Assembly (NCBI RefSeq): GCF_014650675.1
Contig: NZ_BMVK01000011.1
Span: forward strand, 1 to 64,000
Direction of reading: 5' to 3'
Source: Streptomyces anulatus
Lineage (GTDB): Bacteria > Actinomycetota > Actinomycetes > Streptomycetales > Streptomycetaceae
DNA: 64,000 bases
The position numbers and the translations under genes are program-made. Positions 24,817 through 35,240 of this stretch are shown piece after piece. Within the stretch, counting starts at the first letter, position 1; every line of letters starts with the position of its first letter. Under the pieces are notes generated by a model. That model ran no database searches. It had not been told where the DNA came from and saw only the letters and a list, made by a program, of their open reading frames with translations.

Positions 24817-27800
24817 GCACGACGCGTCCCTCCGGCACCCACCCCTCCGACCGCACGGTGGTCGTCTCCGGGGTCCTCCAGGGCAGTGGTGTCCTCCTCA
24901 CCGACCTGCTGATCCTGACCTGCGCCCATGTGGTCAAGACCGGCACCGTCCACGTCGCCCACCCGGACAGCCCGGAGCGCACCCGCGCCACGGTCGCCTG
25001 GATCGACTACCGCCTGGACGTGGCGCTCCTCCAGGCCATCGAACCGGTGCGGCCCGTTCCCCCCGTACGGCTCGGTGTGGTCGACACCCGCCAGGCGATA
25101 CCCGAGTGCGAGATCACCGGCTTCCCGCGCATCCAGCGCTACGGCCGCGACCAGCGCCTGGAGGCGGACCAGTACACGGCGACGGTCCTGCCCATGGCGG
25201 GCCGGGTCCGCGACCTGCTGGTCTGCGATCTGGACGGCCCGCCCGCCGCACGCCCGGACGACGAGCCGGCCGCCCTGTCCGGGCTCTCCGGCGGCCCGGT
25301 CTTCATGGGGGACGTGCTCCTGGGCATCGCCCGGCAGGTCCCGCAGCAGCGCGACGGCCGGCGGGTCGAATGCGTCCCGCTCGCCCCGGTCCTGGCGGCG
25401 AAGCCCTTCCGCCTCGTCTATCAGCGGACCGGAATCGACCTGCGCCAAGAGCTCGTCCACGGCAGCTTCCCGCGTGACCTGCGGTACGAGGCGGAGTACG
25501 CCCAGGCGCTCGGCGTCGCCTACCGCCGTACGAAGATCTTCGGCCTGGACGAGCTGAGTCGGCACGACGCCGAATGGGACCTGGACACCGCCTATCTCAG
25601 CCTGGAGGCCCAGGCACAGACGCAGGACCGGGTGCAGGACCGGGCCCAGGCGCAGGACCGGGTCGCTCCCGGACCCCCCGCCGCCCACGCCCCGCCCCTC
25701 CCCCAGCGCATCGACGCCCTCCTCGCCGACCGCCCCCGGGTCCTGCTGCGCGGCGAGGCGGGCGCGGGCAAGACGACGCTGCTGTGGTGGCTCGCCGCCC
25801 ATGCCTCGGCCCGCACCCTGAGCGACGCGCTGGCCCCGCTGAACGGCCTGATCCCCTTCGTGGTGCCCCTGCGCACCCTGCGGGCCCGCGGCGGTACGTT
25901 CCCGGGTCCGGCCGAGCTGTCGGGTGCGGCGGGGCTGGTGATCGACGCGGCCCCGGAGGGCTGGGCGGGCCGGGTCCTGGCGTCCGGGCGGGCGTTGTTG
26001 CTGGTGGACGGCCTGGACGAGGTGCCGCCGGAGGAGCGCGAACAGGCGCACTTCTGGCTCGCGCAGCTCCTGGACCGCTACCCGGACACCCGGTGCGTCG
26101 CGACCGTGCGACCGCTCGCCGTCGAGCCGGACTGGCTGCGCTCCGAGGGTTTCGGGGAGCTGCGGCTGCTGCCGATGCGGAACGAGGACATCCAGGCGTT
26201 CGTGGCCTCCTGGCATCGGGCGGCACGGCTGTCGGAGGAGGACGACGCCGATCGGCTGGACGAGCTGGGCCGCGACCTGTCCCGCCAGTTCGACCAGAAC
26301 CCCACGCTCGGTGACCTGGCCCGTACGCCGCTGCTCTGCGCGGTGATCTGCGCGCTGCACCGCCGGCGCGACGGCTTCCTTCCCGAGACCCGCTGGCAGC
26401 TGTACCGCTCGGCCCTGGAGCTGCTGGTGGGCCACCGCGACCGTCGCCGCCGGATCGGGAACCCCGAGGGCATCGAGCTGGACGTCGAGGAAGCCACCCA
26501 GCTCCTCCAGCGGATCGCCGTCTGGCTGGTCCGCGAGGGCCAGTCGGAGTTCACCCGGGGCCAGGCACTGCGCCAACTCGGCCGTGCGCTGGCGGGGATG
26601 GACCGGGTCAGGGCCCAGGGCCCGCCCGAGAGGATCCTCACCCACCTGCTCAACCGCAGTGGTCTGCTCCAGGAACGCGCCGACGCCACCTACCAGTTCA
26701 TCCACCGGACGTTCCAGGACTACCTGGCCGCGAAGGAGCTCGTCGAGGACGACCACCTCAACGAACTGCTGCGCCACGCGGACGAGGAGCCCTGGCAGGA
26801 CGTGGTCCTGCTGGCGGCGGGCCACTGCGGGCGCCGCGAACTGGCCGTGCTGGTCGAGGGGTTGCTGGACGCGGGGCTGACGCACGAGGAAGGGACGATC
26901 GACCGTGTGGGCCTCCATGTCCTCGCCGCCCTGTGCGCGCAGCACGCGGCGTGGCTGGACGGTGGGGTACGGGAACGGGTGCGCGCCGGCACGGCGGCGT
27001 TGTTCCCGCCGACGGACGGCGACCAGGTGGACGTCCTGGCCGGGCTGGGCGAGGCGGCGCTGGAGTTCCTGCCGGCGCCGGGACGGAGGAGGCCCGGAGA
27101 CCACGGCGTCGAGCACGTGGCGGACCTGATCGCCGCGATCGGGGGAGCCGCGGCGGTGCCGTACGCCGAGTCCTGGCTTCTCGCCCATCCCGATCTGAGC
27201 ATGCGGTTCGCGTACGAGTGGGAGAGCTTTCCCCCCGAGGAGTACGCCATCGAGGTGCTGGCCCGGTGCGACCTCGCGGCGGTGTTCCTCATCGTGAGCG
27301 ACCGCAGGCGGCTGGCGGCCCTGCGGCATCTGCCCGACTTCCAGTATCTGCGCCTGGAGGTGGACGCCCCCGAAGCGGAGATACGAGCGGCGCTGGAGGG
27401 CAAACGGCCGGTGCACCTCGTCCTGGACGACAACGCGTCGCTGACCGGCCTCTCCTGTCTGCTGCCGGTCGCTCCGACCCTGCGGTACTTGAAGATCGAC
27501 AGCTGTCCCGGGATCCGGGATCTGACTGCTCTCGGGGAACTGACCGCGCTGACGACGCTGTGCCTGGATCTCTCCGGTCTGCCGACCGCGCACGAGGCCA
27601 TCGCCGCCGACCTGCCCGCCTCACTGGGGTCGCTGGAGCTGACGGGGCTCGCGACCGACCGGCTCAGCGACATCGCCCCCCACCCTCCGGTGGAGGACCT
27701 CGCCCTCACGGCGCGACGGCCGCTCGTGCTGGACGCCCTGGACGCCTGGCCCTCGCTGATCGCCCTGGAGGTCTCCGAGCTGAGCGACTGGAACGAGGCG

Positions 27801-28133
27801 CTCACCGCGTTGGCCGCGTTCCCTCGGATCACCGAGCTGACGTTCAAAGCCTTCCCCTGGCAGGACCCGCCCACCGACGCGCCCGCCCTCCCGGCCGTCG
27901 AGGAGCTGAGGCTCCAGGCTCCGCGCGACGGCCGGGTCCTGGACGTCGTCCGGCCCCTCTTCCCGGGAGTCACCCACCTCACCCTGGACGTCTCGGAGCA
28001 TGCCGGCGGCCTGGATCTGTCAGCGGTCGGCGACTGGCCCGACCTCGCGGTGACGGTCACCGGACGCGAGCACATCACCGTGGTCGGTGCGGAGGGACTG
28101 GGCGAACGGCTCACGGTCAGCCCGTACCTGTGA
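24813..28133 (+). CDS. Trypsin-like peptidase fused to NACHT NTPase and repeat sensor
   Basis: A 1106-residue STAND protein. N-terminal chymotrypsin-fold peptidase (about 15-215) has an intact triad: His39 (TCAHVV), Asp69 (RLDVALL) and Ser159 (GLSGGPV). A Gln/Asp linker (about 263-283) precedes the NACHT module with Walker A GEAGAGKTT (314-322) and Walker B LLLVDGLDEV (395-404). A helical region with the NACHT-associated LARTPLLCAVICALH and FIHRTFQDYLAAKEL motifs follows. The C-terminal ~240 residues look like degenerate leucine-rich repeats (LTGLSCLLPVAPTLRYLKI, LTALTTLCLDLSG). Sensor-switch-protease order suggests an NLR-like defence effector. GTG start by 4-nt overlap. Confidence 0.85.
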   Translation: MSTTRPSGTHPSDRTVVVSGVLQGSGVLLTDLLILTCAHVVKTGTVHVAHPDSPERTRATVAWIDYRLDVALLQAIEPVRPVPPVRLGVVDTRQAIPECEITGFPRIQRYGRDQRLEADQYTATVLPMAGRVRDLLVCDLDGPPAARPDDEPAALSGLSGGPVFMGDVLLGIARQVPQQRDGRRVECVPLAPVLAAKPFRLVYQRTGIDLRQELVHGSFPRDLRYEAEYAQALGVAYRRTKIFGLDELSRHDAEWDLDTAYLSLEAQAQTQDRVQDRAQAQDRVAPGPPAAHAPPLPQRIDALLADRPRVLLRGEAGAGKTTLLWWLAAHASARTLSDALAPLNGLIPFVVPLRTLRARGGTFPGPAELSGAAGLVIDAAPEGWAGRVLASGRALLLVDGLDEVPPEEREQAHFWLAQLLDRYPDTRCVATVRPLAVEPDWLRSEGFGELRLLPMRNEDIQAFVASWHRAARLSEEDDADRLDELGRDLSRQFDQNPTLGDLARTPLLCAVICALHRRRDGFLPETRWQLYRSALELLVGHRDRRRRIGNPEGIELDVEEATQLLQRIAVWLVREGQSEFTRGQALRQLGRALAGMDRVRAQGPPERILTHLLNRSGLLQERADATYQFIHRTFQDYLAAKELVEDDHLNELLRHADEEPWQDVVLLAAGHCGRRELAVLVEGLLDAGLTHEEGTIDRVGLHVLAALCAQHAAWLDGGVRERVRAGTAALFPPTDGDQVDVLAGLGEAALEFLPAPGRRRPGDHGVEHVADLIAAIGGAAAVPYAESWLLAHPDLSMRFAYEWESFPPEEYAIEVLARCDLAAVFLIVSDRRRLAALRHLPDFQYLRLEVDAPEAEIRAALEGKRPVHLVLDDNASLTGLSCLLPVAPTLRYLKIDSCPGIRDLTALGELTALTTLCLDLSGLPTAHEAIAADLPASLGSLELTGLATDRLSDIAPHPPVEDLALTARRPLVLDALDAWPSLIALEVSELSDWNEALTALAAFPRITELTFKAFPWQDPPTDAPALPAVEELRLQAPRDGRVLDVVRPLFPGVTHLTLDVSEHAGGLDLSAVGDWPDLAVTVTGREHITVVGAEGLGERLTVSPYL

Positions 28134-28142
28134 GCCGCAGAA

Positions 28143-28191
28143 AAGGGGCTGCCCCGGACCGGTGACGAAACCGGTTCCGGGGCAGCCCCTT
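28143..28191. terminator. Strong bidirectional terminator
   Basis: A 16-bp perfect stem (28143-28158 with 28176-28191), extended by an inner CCGG pairing, lies between the convergent NACHT gene and clpC. Runs of A and T flank it on both sides, so it can stop transcription from either direction. Confidence 0.85.
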
Positions 28192-28222
28192 CACACGCTC
28201 GGGCTCACGCCCTACGCGCGTG

Positions 28223-30751
<2,529 letters not shown>

Positions 30752-31201
30752 CGTTAATCGCTCCTCAGAGCGGTCGGTCAGTGAGGGGTCGGTCCCCTCC
30801 CAGTCCTTCCGCATGCTAGTCCCGCAGGACGGGACAGCTCATTCCAACTGCCGACATCCGTCCGGATCACCCCGCGCCGGGCGGGGATTCTTACTGCCGA
30901 ACAGCTGACAACTGCTCCAACCCGATGGTGCGAGACGATGTTCCCGCAGGCCAGGCAGATACCCCTTTCGCCAGTACGCCGATGGCGAACGTGAGACGCC
31001 TCGGCCCGCGTGTCGCCCCTTCCCACTAGGAAAGTCTTACCCGCAATCACTGACAGTCCATGCGGCGCGCCCCGGTTCCCTCCGCTACGGGCGAACATCC
31101 TTGCGCTGCTGAATGCTCTCGCGCGCCCCCACGGCCGGGACGGAACGTGATCCGTCGCGAACCCTGCGTAACCCCGGAGGTGATTCGGCGGTTCATCGGA
31201 C
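30752..31201. other. 450-nt divergent intergenic region
   Basis: It lies between clpC (left) and the SCO3374-family gene (right). It contains the ClgR-type palindrome at 30973-30990 and a small hairpin (GTCCCG 30819-30824 with CGGGAC 30830-30835) in the clpC leader. A GGAGGTGA near 31178 is too far from the ATG at 31202 and is followed by no usable start in that frame. No ORF of its own is credible. Confidence 0.5.
30973..30990. promoter_or_regulatory. ClgR-type operator upstream of clpC
   Basis: AGTACGCCGATGGCGAAC fits every position of the consensus I recall for actinobacterial ClgR (WNNWCGCYNANRGCGWWS). ClgR is the Xre-family activator of clp and lon genes. The site is about 222 nt upstream of the clpC start codon. 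Confidence 0.7.
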
Positions 31202-31804
31202 ATGACCCCCGCCGTCCCTCAGCCCCGATCGTCGCCCGATGCCGCTCCGGGTTCCGCCGACGCCGCACTTGCCCGGCGGTACGCGACGGAGCTGGGCTGG
31301 GCCACCGCGGGCCGGGCTCCGCTGCGACTGCTCACCGGGGCGCTCTTCGATGTGCTGGAGCTGCCCGCCGAGGCCGGTCACGCTGTGCTGCGGCGCGGTG
31401 TGCGCACCGGTCCCGTGCTGCTGTCCGGTACGCGGATGGGGCTGCTGGTCGCCGCGGGCGGCGCCGATGAGCTGCCGGGGCTGCTCGACTGGCTGGAGTG
31501 GGGCCCGGTCGCGCTGGACCTGGCCGCCGTGGGTGCGGGGGGCCGCGTCACGGCCCCGCCTCTCCCGGGCGCCCCGGGGGACTCGCCGGGGGCCGCTGTG
31601 TGGCTGCGGCCCCCAGAGCCGAGGCGTGTGCCCGGGCCGGGACTGCCGGCCCTCGCGGGCTTCGGGAGCAGCGGTGGGGATGCCCCCGATCTCGTACGCC
31701 TGGTGGACGCCGCGGCTACCGAATGCCATCGGGTCCGGTTGTCACGCGCCCGTTCCGGGGTGCTGACAAGGGGTGGAGCGGATCAGCCGTTGGCCTTCTC
31801 GTAA
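31202..31804 (+). CDS. SCO3374-family protein, unknown function
   Basis: A 200-residue Ala/Gly/Leu-rich protein matching the uncharacterised family named after SCO3374, which sits between clpC and lsr2 in S. coelicolor. An N-terminal segment resembles the bifunctional-primase/polymerase-type start seen in Streptomyces proteins (RYATELGWATAGRAPLRLLTGALFDVLELP). LLSGTRMGLLVAAGGADELPGLLDWLEWG follows and ends the recognisable part. No catalytic motif is evident. Its last 22 nt overlap the end of lsr2 on the other strand. The start ATG lacks a well-placed ribosome site. Confidence 0.75.
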   Translation: MTPAVPQPRSSPDAAPGSADAALARRYATELGWATAGRAPLRLLTGALFDVLELPAEAGHAVLRRGVRTGPVLLSGTRMGLLVAAGGADELPGLLDWLEWGPVALDLAAVGAGGRVTAPPLPGAPGDSPGAAVWLRPPEPRRVPGPGLPALAGFGSSGGDAPDLVRLVDAAATECHRVRLSRARSGVLTRGGADQPLAFS

Positions 31805-32118
31805 GCCTCACGGATCTCGGCGGGAACGCGGCCGCGGTCATTCACGTTGTGGCCGTTCTCCCGCGCCCACCGGCGGATTTCCGCGGTGTCCTTGTTACCG
31901 CCGGCCACGGCGCGGCCCTTGCCGCGGCCCGTGGCGGCACGGCCACCGGTGCGACGTCCACCCTTGGTGTAGGGCTCGAGAAGGCCGCGAAGCTTGTCCG
32001 CGTTGGCCGTGGTGAGGTCGATCTCGTACGTCTTGCCGTCAAGGGCGAACGTGACGGTCTCATCGGCCTCGACGCCGTCGAGGTCATCGACAAGAAGGAC
32101 CTGAACCTTCTGTGCCAC
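31783..32118 (-). CDS. lsr2: Nucleoid-associated xenogeneic silencer Lsr2
   Basis: H-NS-like protein that binds AT-rich DNA and silences foreign or specialised-metabolism genes. The 111-residue product has the N-terminal dimerisation domain (VQVLLVDDLDGVEADETVTFALDGKTYEIDL split over 4-34), a basic Gly/Arg linker and the C-terminal DNA-binding domain with the AT-hook-like RGR (VNDRGRVPAEI). The GTG at 32118 is chosen because AAAGGAAA precedes it; an upstream ATG would add five residues. Confidence 0.97.
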   Translation of the reverse strand: MAQKVQVLLVDDLDGVEADETVTFALDGKTYEIDLTTANADKLRGLLEPYTKGGRRTGGRAATGRGKGRAVAGGNKDTAEIRRWARENGHNVNDRGRVPAEIREAYEKANG

Positions 32119-32262
32119 GGGATTTCCTTTCATCGAAAATGGAGTACGCGGAAAGGAAACCGCTTTTCCCTCGAAAACACAAACCCCCGGGAGAGGTTCA
32201 GCAGCCCGAGAAGACAGGAAACATGCGCGATTCGGACATAGGGTTGCAGGTCCTTCTGCAGA

Positions 32263-32832
32263 TCACAGGTGCAGAAGCATCCGGCTGTTGCCCAAGGTGT
32301 TCGGCTTCACTCGTTCGAGACCGAGGAACTCCGCGACACCCTCGTCGTAGGAACGCAGCAGCTCACTGTAGACATCGGTGTCAACGGGCGTCTCCCCGAT
32401 CTCGACGAAGCCGTGCTTCGCGAAGAAGTCCACTTCGAAGGTGAGACAGAAAACCCTGCGGACACCGAGCCATCGCGCGGTCTGCAAGAGCTTGTCCAGT
32501 ACGTGATGCCCGACTCCCGCGCCCTTGATGCGGGGGTCGACGGCAAGGGTCCGCACTTCCGCCAGGTCTTCCCACATGACGTGAAGTGCGCCGCAGCCGA
32601 TGACTGTCGCGTCCTCGTCGCGTTCCGCGACCCAGAACTCCTGGATGTCCTCGTAAAGGGTGACGGTCGCTTTGTCGAGCAGGATGCGTCCGGACACGTA
32701 CCCGTCGAGGAGTCGTCGCACCGACGCGACATCACTCGTTCTGGCCCGTCGGACGGTGATGGCGGGCTTATTTACCGACGGGTCGGTATGAAGTTCGGTA
32801 TCCGGATCACTTTGTGGCTGCTCTGGGGACAT
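32263..32832 (-). CDS. argA: Amino-acid N-acetyltransferase (short N-acetylglutamate synthase type)
   Basis: GNAT-fold enzyme proposed to acetylate glutamate for arginine synthesis. The 189-residue product matches the short actinobacterial NAGS that has only the acetyltransferase domain. The acetyl-CoA loop is VDPRIKGAGVGHHVLDKLL near 98-116, followed by VRRVFCLTFEVDFFAKHGFVEI split over about 123-144. It begins 10 nt after the BlaI-type gene, so they are co-transcribed. No other arg gene is near. Substrate is assigned by family resemblance only. Confidence 0.82.
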   Translation of the reverse strand: MSPEQPQSDPDTELHTDPSVNKPAITVRRARTSDVASVRRLLDGYVSGRILLDKATVTLYEDIQEFWVAERDEDATVIGCGALHVMWEDLAEVRTLAVDPRIKGAGVGHHVLDKLLQTARWLGVRRVFCLTFEVDFFAKHGFVEIGETPVDTDVYSELLRSYDEGVAEFLGLERVKPNTLGNSRMLLHL

Positions 32833-32841
32833 GCCCCGACG

Positions 32842-33300
32842 CTATCGCCCGCTCTCCTGCGTCGCGTCATCGGCCGGGGCGTCATCTCCGGCGGCGCCGG
32901 CGGTCGGTTCCGCGGGGTCGCCGGGGGTGGTTTCGGCAAGGTTGGGGGAAACCATGCGAACAGCGTCCTGCAGTGCTTCGCGCTGTTCGGCGGACATCAT
33001 GCCGAAGAACGCGACAAGTGCGGCGGCGGGGTTGTCACTGCGTGACCAGGCTTCGTTCATCAGTGCGGCCGAGTAGGCGGCCCTGGTGGAGACGGCCGTA
33101 TATCGATAGGCCCGGCCGTCGACTTCCCTGCGCACCCAGCCCTTCTGATGGAGATTGTCCATTACCGTCATCACGGTCGTGTAGGCGATGGACCGTTCCT
33201 GCTGAAGGTCCTCAAGGACTTCCCGCACCGTGACCGGTCGGTTCCATTGCCAGACGCGTGTCATCACGGCGTCTTCGAGGTCTCCCAATTGGCGGGGCAC
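32842..33300 (-). CDS. BlaI/MecI/CopY-family transcriptional repressor
   Basis: The 152-residue product has the family's winged helix (about 1-75: LGDLEDAVMTRVWQWNRPVTVREVL, IAYTTVMTVMDNLHQKGWV) and a C-terminal dimerisation helix region. Family repressors are normally cleaved by a membrane protease of the BlaR type, but none is encoded here. The next upstream gene is only a 59-residue membrane peptide. A CACT-TT-AGTG inverted repeat lies just upstream (33305-33314) and could be its operator. GTG start. Confidence 0.9.
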   Translation of the reverse strand: MPRQLGDLEDAVMTRVWQWNRPVTVREVLEDLQQERSIAYTTVMTVMDNLHQKGWVRREVDGRAYRYTAVSTRAAYSAALMNEAWSRSDNPAAALVAFFGMMSAEQREALQDAVRMVSPNLAETTPGDPAEPTAGAAGDDAPADDATQESGR

Positions 33301-33304
33301 GAGA

Positions 33305-33314
33305 TCACTTTAGT
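33305..33314. promoter_or_regulatory. Possible operator of the BlaI-type repressor
   Basis: CACT and AGTG arms flank TT immediately upstream of the GTG start of the repressor gene. It is short and not the classic TACA-N-TGTA box, so support is weak. Confidence 0.25.
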
Positions 33315-33432
33315 GCTAGATGTCCTGAATGTTCTGGTATTTACACAGCAAAAGAGCGCACGGCTCGGACGAGTCGTGCGCTCCGGGTGTGCGCGTCGGG
33401 AGGATTACGGGGCGGACGGGCCGCTCTCGCGA

Positions 33433-33612
33433 TCAGACATTCTCCGGACGAGCGGTCTGCTTTACGGATTCCGCGCGGGCGAGCGCCGCGTCCACCACGG
33501 CGTCCTCCTTGGTCTTGTTCGGACCGCCCTGGCTCTTGACGATGATCACGATCAGGGCGATGAAGAAGACGGCCATCACCACGGGGGGCACGAGCGCGGA
33601 TACATAGTCCAT
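33433..33612 (-). CDS. 59-residue membrane peptide, unknown
   Basis: Single-span membrane peptide: MDYVSALVPP then a hydrophobic span (VVMAVFFIALIVIIV, about 11-26) and a charged cytoplasmic tail (KSQGGPNKTKED...SVKQTARPENV). Shared occurrence in Streptomyces at this locus is my recollection, not something shown here. It lies upstream of the BlaI-type gene on the same strand. No function is assigned. Confidence 0.65.
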   Translation of the reverse strand: MDYVSALVPPVVMAVFFIALIVIIVKSQGGPNKTKEDAVVDAALARAESVKQTARPENV

Positions 33613-33694
33613 GCCGTCCAGAGTAGCGAGCCCGGAACCGCCCGACGCGGCGACCTCCCGGTGGGAGGCCGCCGCGTCGGATGCCGCGCGGGGA

Positions 33695-34279
33695 TCAGCC
33701 CGCGGCCCGCTCCTCGGACGGGGGCGGCGCGGGCCGGCGGCGCGGCGGGAAGACTTCGGAGGGCTTGGGCATCGGGCGGTCGCCCGGCTTCTGCGGGCGG
33801 TCCGGGGCGGCCGGGGTCCTGGGCCGGTCCGGCTCCCGGTCGGCGGCACGGCCGCCGGGCAGGGCGAGCAGCCGGCTGCGGGGCCCGGGAGCCGTGAGCC
33901 CGGCGGAGCGGCCGGCGAGGCGGGCCCGTACGGAACGCTCGGCGAGCACCTGGCAGCGCTCCAGGAGGGCCGCTGCGAGCCGCCCGCCGCGCAGGGCCCG
34001 CAGGGCGGCCAGATCGTCCGGGCGGGGGTCGTAGCCGGCCGCCAGGGCGTCCTGGAGCAGCTCCAGGTAGCCGGTGGCGGAGCCGGGGAGGGCGTTGCGG
34101 TAGCGGGCGAGGTCGGCGAGGAGGAACGCTCGCAGCCGACCCGCCTCGCCGGCCGCCTCGTCCACGGAGCCGGCGAGCCGCAGGCAGTCCTGGACGTCCT
34201 CGTCGGACAGGGGCATGGGGTGGAGGGCGATGGCAAGGGCACGTCGGAGCACCCGCAGCTCGTCCGCGCTGAACGCCAT
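33695..34279 (-). CDS. Hypothetical helical protein with Pro/Arg-rich tail
   Basis: A 194-residue product. The N-terminal ~125 residues are helical (MAFSADELRVLRRALAIALHP, YLELLQDALAAGYDPRPDDLAALRAL). The rest is a basic Pro-rich tail (RPMPKPSEVFPPRRRPAPPP). I do not recognise a domain. ATG 34279 has GAGG five bases upstream. ATG 34309, ten codons earlier, has TATTGT just upstream and could be a leaderless start. The gene follows coaX in the cofactor operon direction but is 163 nt away, so it may be separate. Confidence 0.65.
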   Translation of the reverse strand: MAFSADELRVLRRALAIALHPMPLSDEDVQDCLRLAGSVDEAAGEAGRLRAFLLADLARYRNALPGSATGYLELLQDALAAGYDPRPDDLAALRALRGGRLAAALLERCQVLAERSVRARLAGRSAGLTAPGPRSRLLALPGGRAADREPDRPRTPAAPDRPQKPGDRPMPKPSEVFPPRRRPAPPPSEERAAG

Positions 34280-34442
34280 GCCGCCTCGTGAACCGTAGGG
34301 CGTGGGCATAACGCGACAATACGTGCTAAATGGACAAAATCCGTTTAACTGGTCGTCGGTGGCGCGGCGTACCCCGGCGGCGTCCCCGGCCCCCGCCCCC
34401 GGCCGTTCCCGCAGGTGCCACCGGGTCCCGGCGGGAGGGCCG

Positions 34443-35240
34443 CTACGACCGGGAGACGTTCCGCTCGTACACCAGGCGCAGCCCGATGAGCGTCAGCCAC
34501 GGCTCGTGCTCGTCGATGGCCGAGGACTCCCCCAACACCATCGGAGCAAGGCCGCCCGTCGCGATCACGGTGACGTCGTCCGGGTCGGCGGCCAGCTCCT
34601 TCTTCATCCGGGCCACCACCCCGTCGACCTGGCCCGCGAAGCCGTAGACGATGCCGGACTGCATGGCCTCGACGGTGTTCTTGCCGATCACGCTGCGCGG
34701 CCGGGCCAGCTCGATCTTGCGGAGCTGGGCGCCCTTGACGCCGAGGGCCTCGACCGAGATCTCGATGCCGGGGGCGATCACCCCGCCCGCGTACTCGCCG
34801 CGCGGGGAGACCGCGTCGAAGGTGGTGGCGGTGCCGAAGTCGACGACGATCGCCGGGCCCCCGTACAGCTCGACGGCGGCGACCGCGTTGATGATGCGGT
34901 CCGCGCCGACCTCCTTGGGGTTGTCCATCAGGATCGGCACGCCCGTCTTGACGCCGGGCTCCACCAGGACGGCGGGGACGTCGCCGTAGTAGCGCCGGGT
35001 GACCTCGCGCAGTTCGTGCAGGACCGAGGGGACGGTGGCGCAGATCGCGATGCCCTCGATGCCGTCGCCCAGCTCCATGCCGAGCAGCGGGTGCATGCCC
35101 ATCAGGCCCTGGAGCAGGACGGCCAGCTCGTCGGCGGTGCGGCGGGCGTCCGTGGAGATCCGCCAGTGCTCGACGATCTCCTCGCCGTCGAAGAGGCCGA
35201 GGACCGTGTGCGTGTTGCCGACGTCGATGGTGAGCAGCAT
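34443..35240 (-). CDS. coaX: Type III pantothenate kinase
   Basis: First committed step of CoA synthesis: ATP-dependent phosphorylation of pantothenate; type III enzymes need a monovalent cation and are not feedback-inhibited by CoA. The 265-residue product has the ASKHA phosphate loop MLLTIDVGNTHTVLGLFDG and the type III motifs GADRIINAVAAVELYGGP and VVDFGTATTFDAVSPRGEYAGG (each within 145). It overlaps the nadC stop by one base. It is the distal gene of the pan-nad-coaX operon. Confidence 0.95.
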   Translation of the reverse strand: MLLTIDVGNTHTVLGLFDGEEIVEHWRISTDARRTADELAVLLQGLMGMHPLLGMELGDGIEGIAICATVPSVLHELREVTRRYYGDVPAVLVEPGVKTGVPILMDNPKEVGADRIINAVAAVELYGGPAIVVDFGTATTFDAVSPRGEYAGGVIAPGIEISVEALGVKGAQLRKIELARPRSVIGKNTVEAMQSGIVYGFAGQVDGVVARMKKELAADPDDVTVIATGGLAPMVLGESSAIDEHEPWLTLIGLRLVYERNVSRS

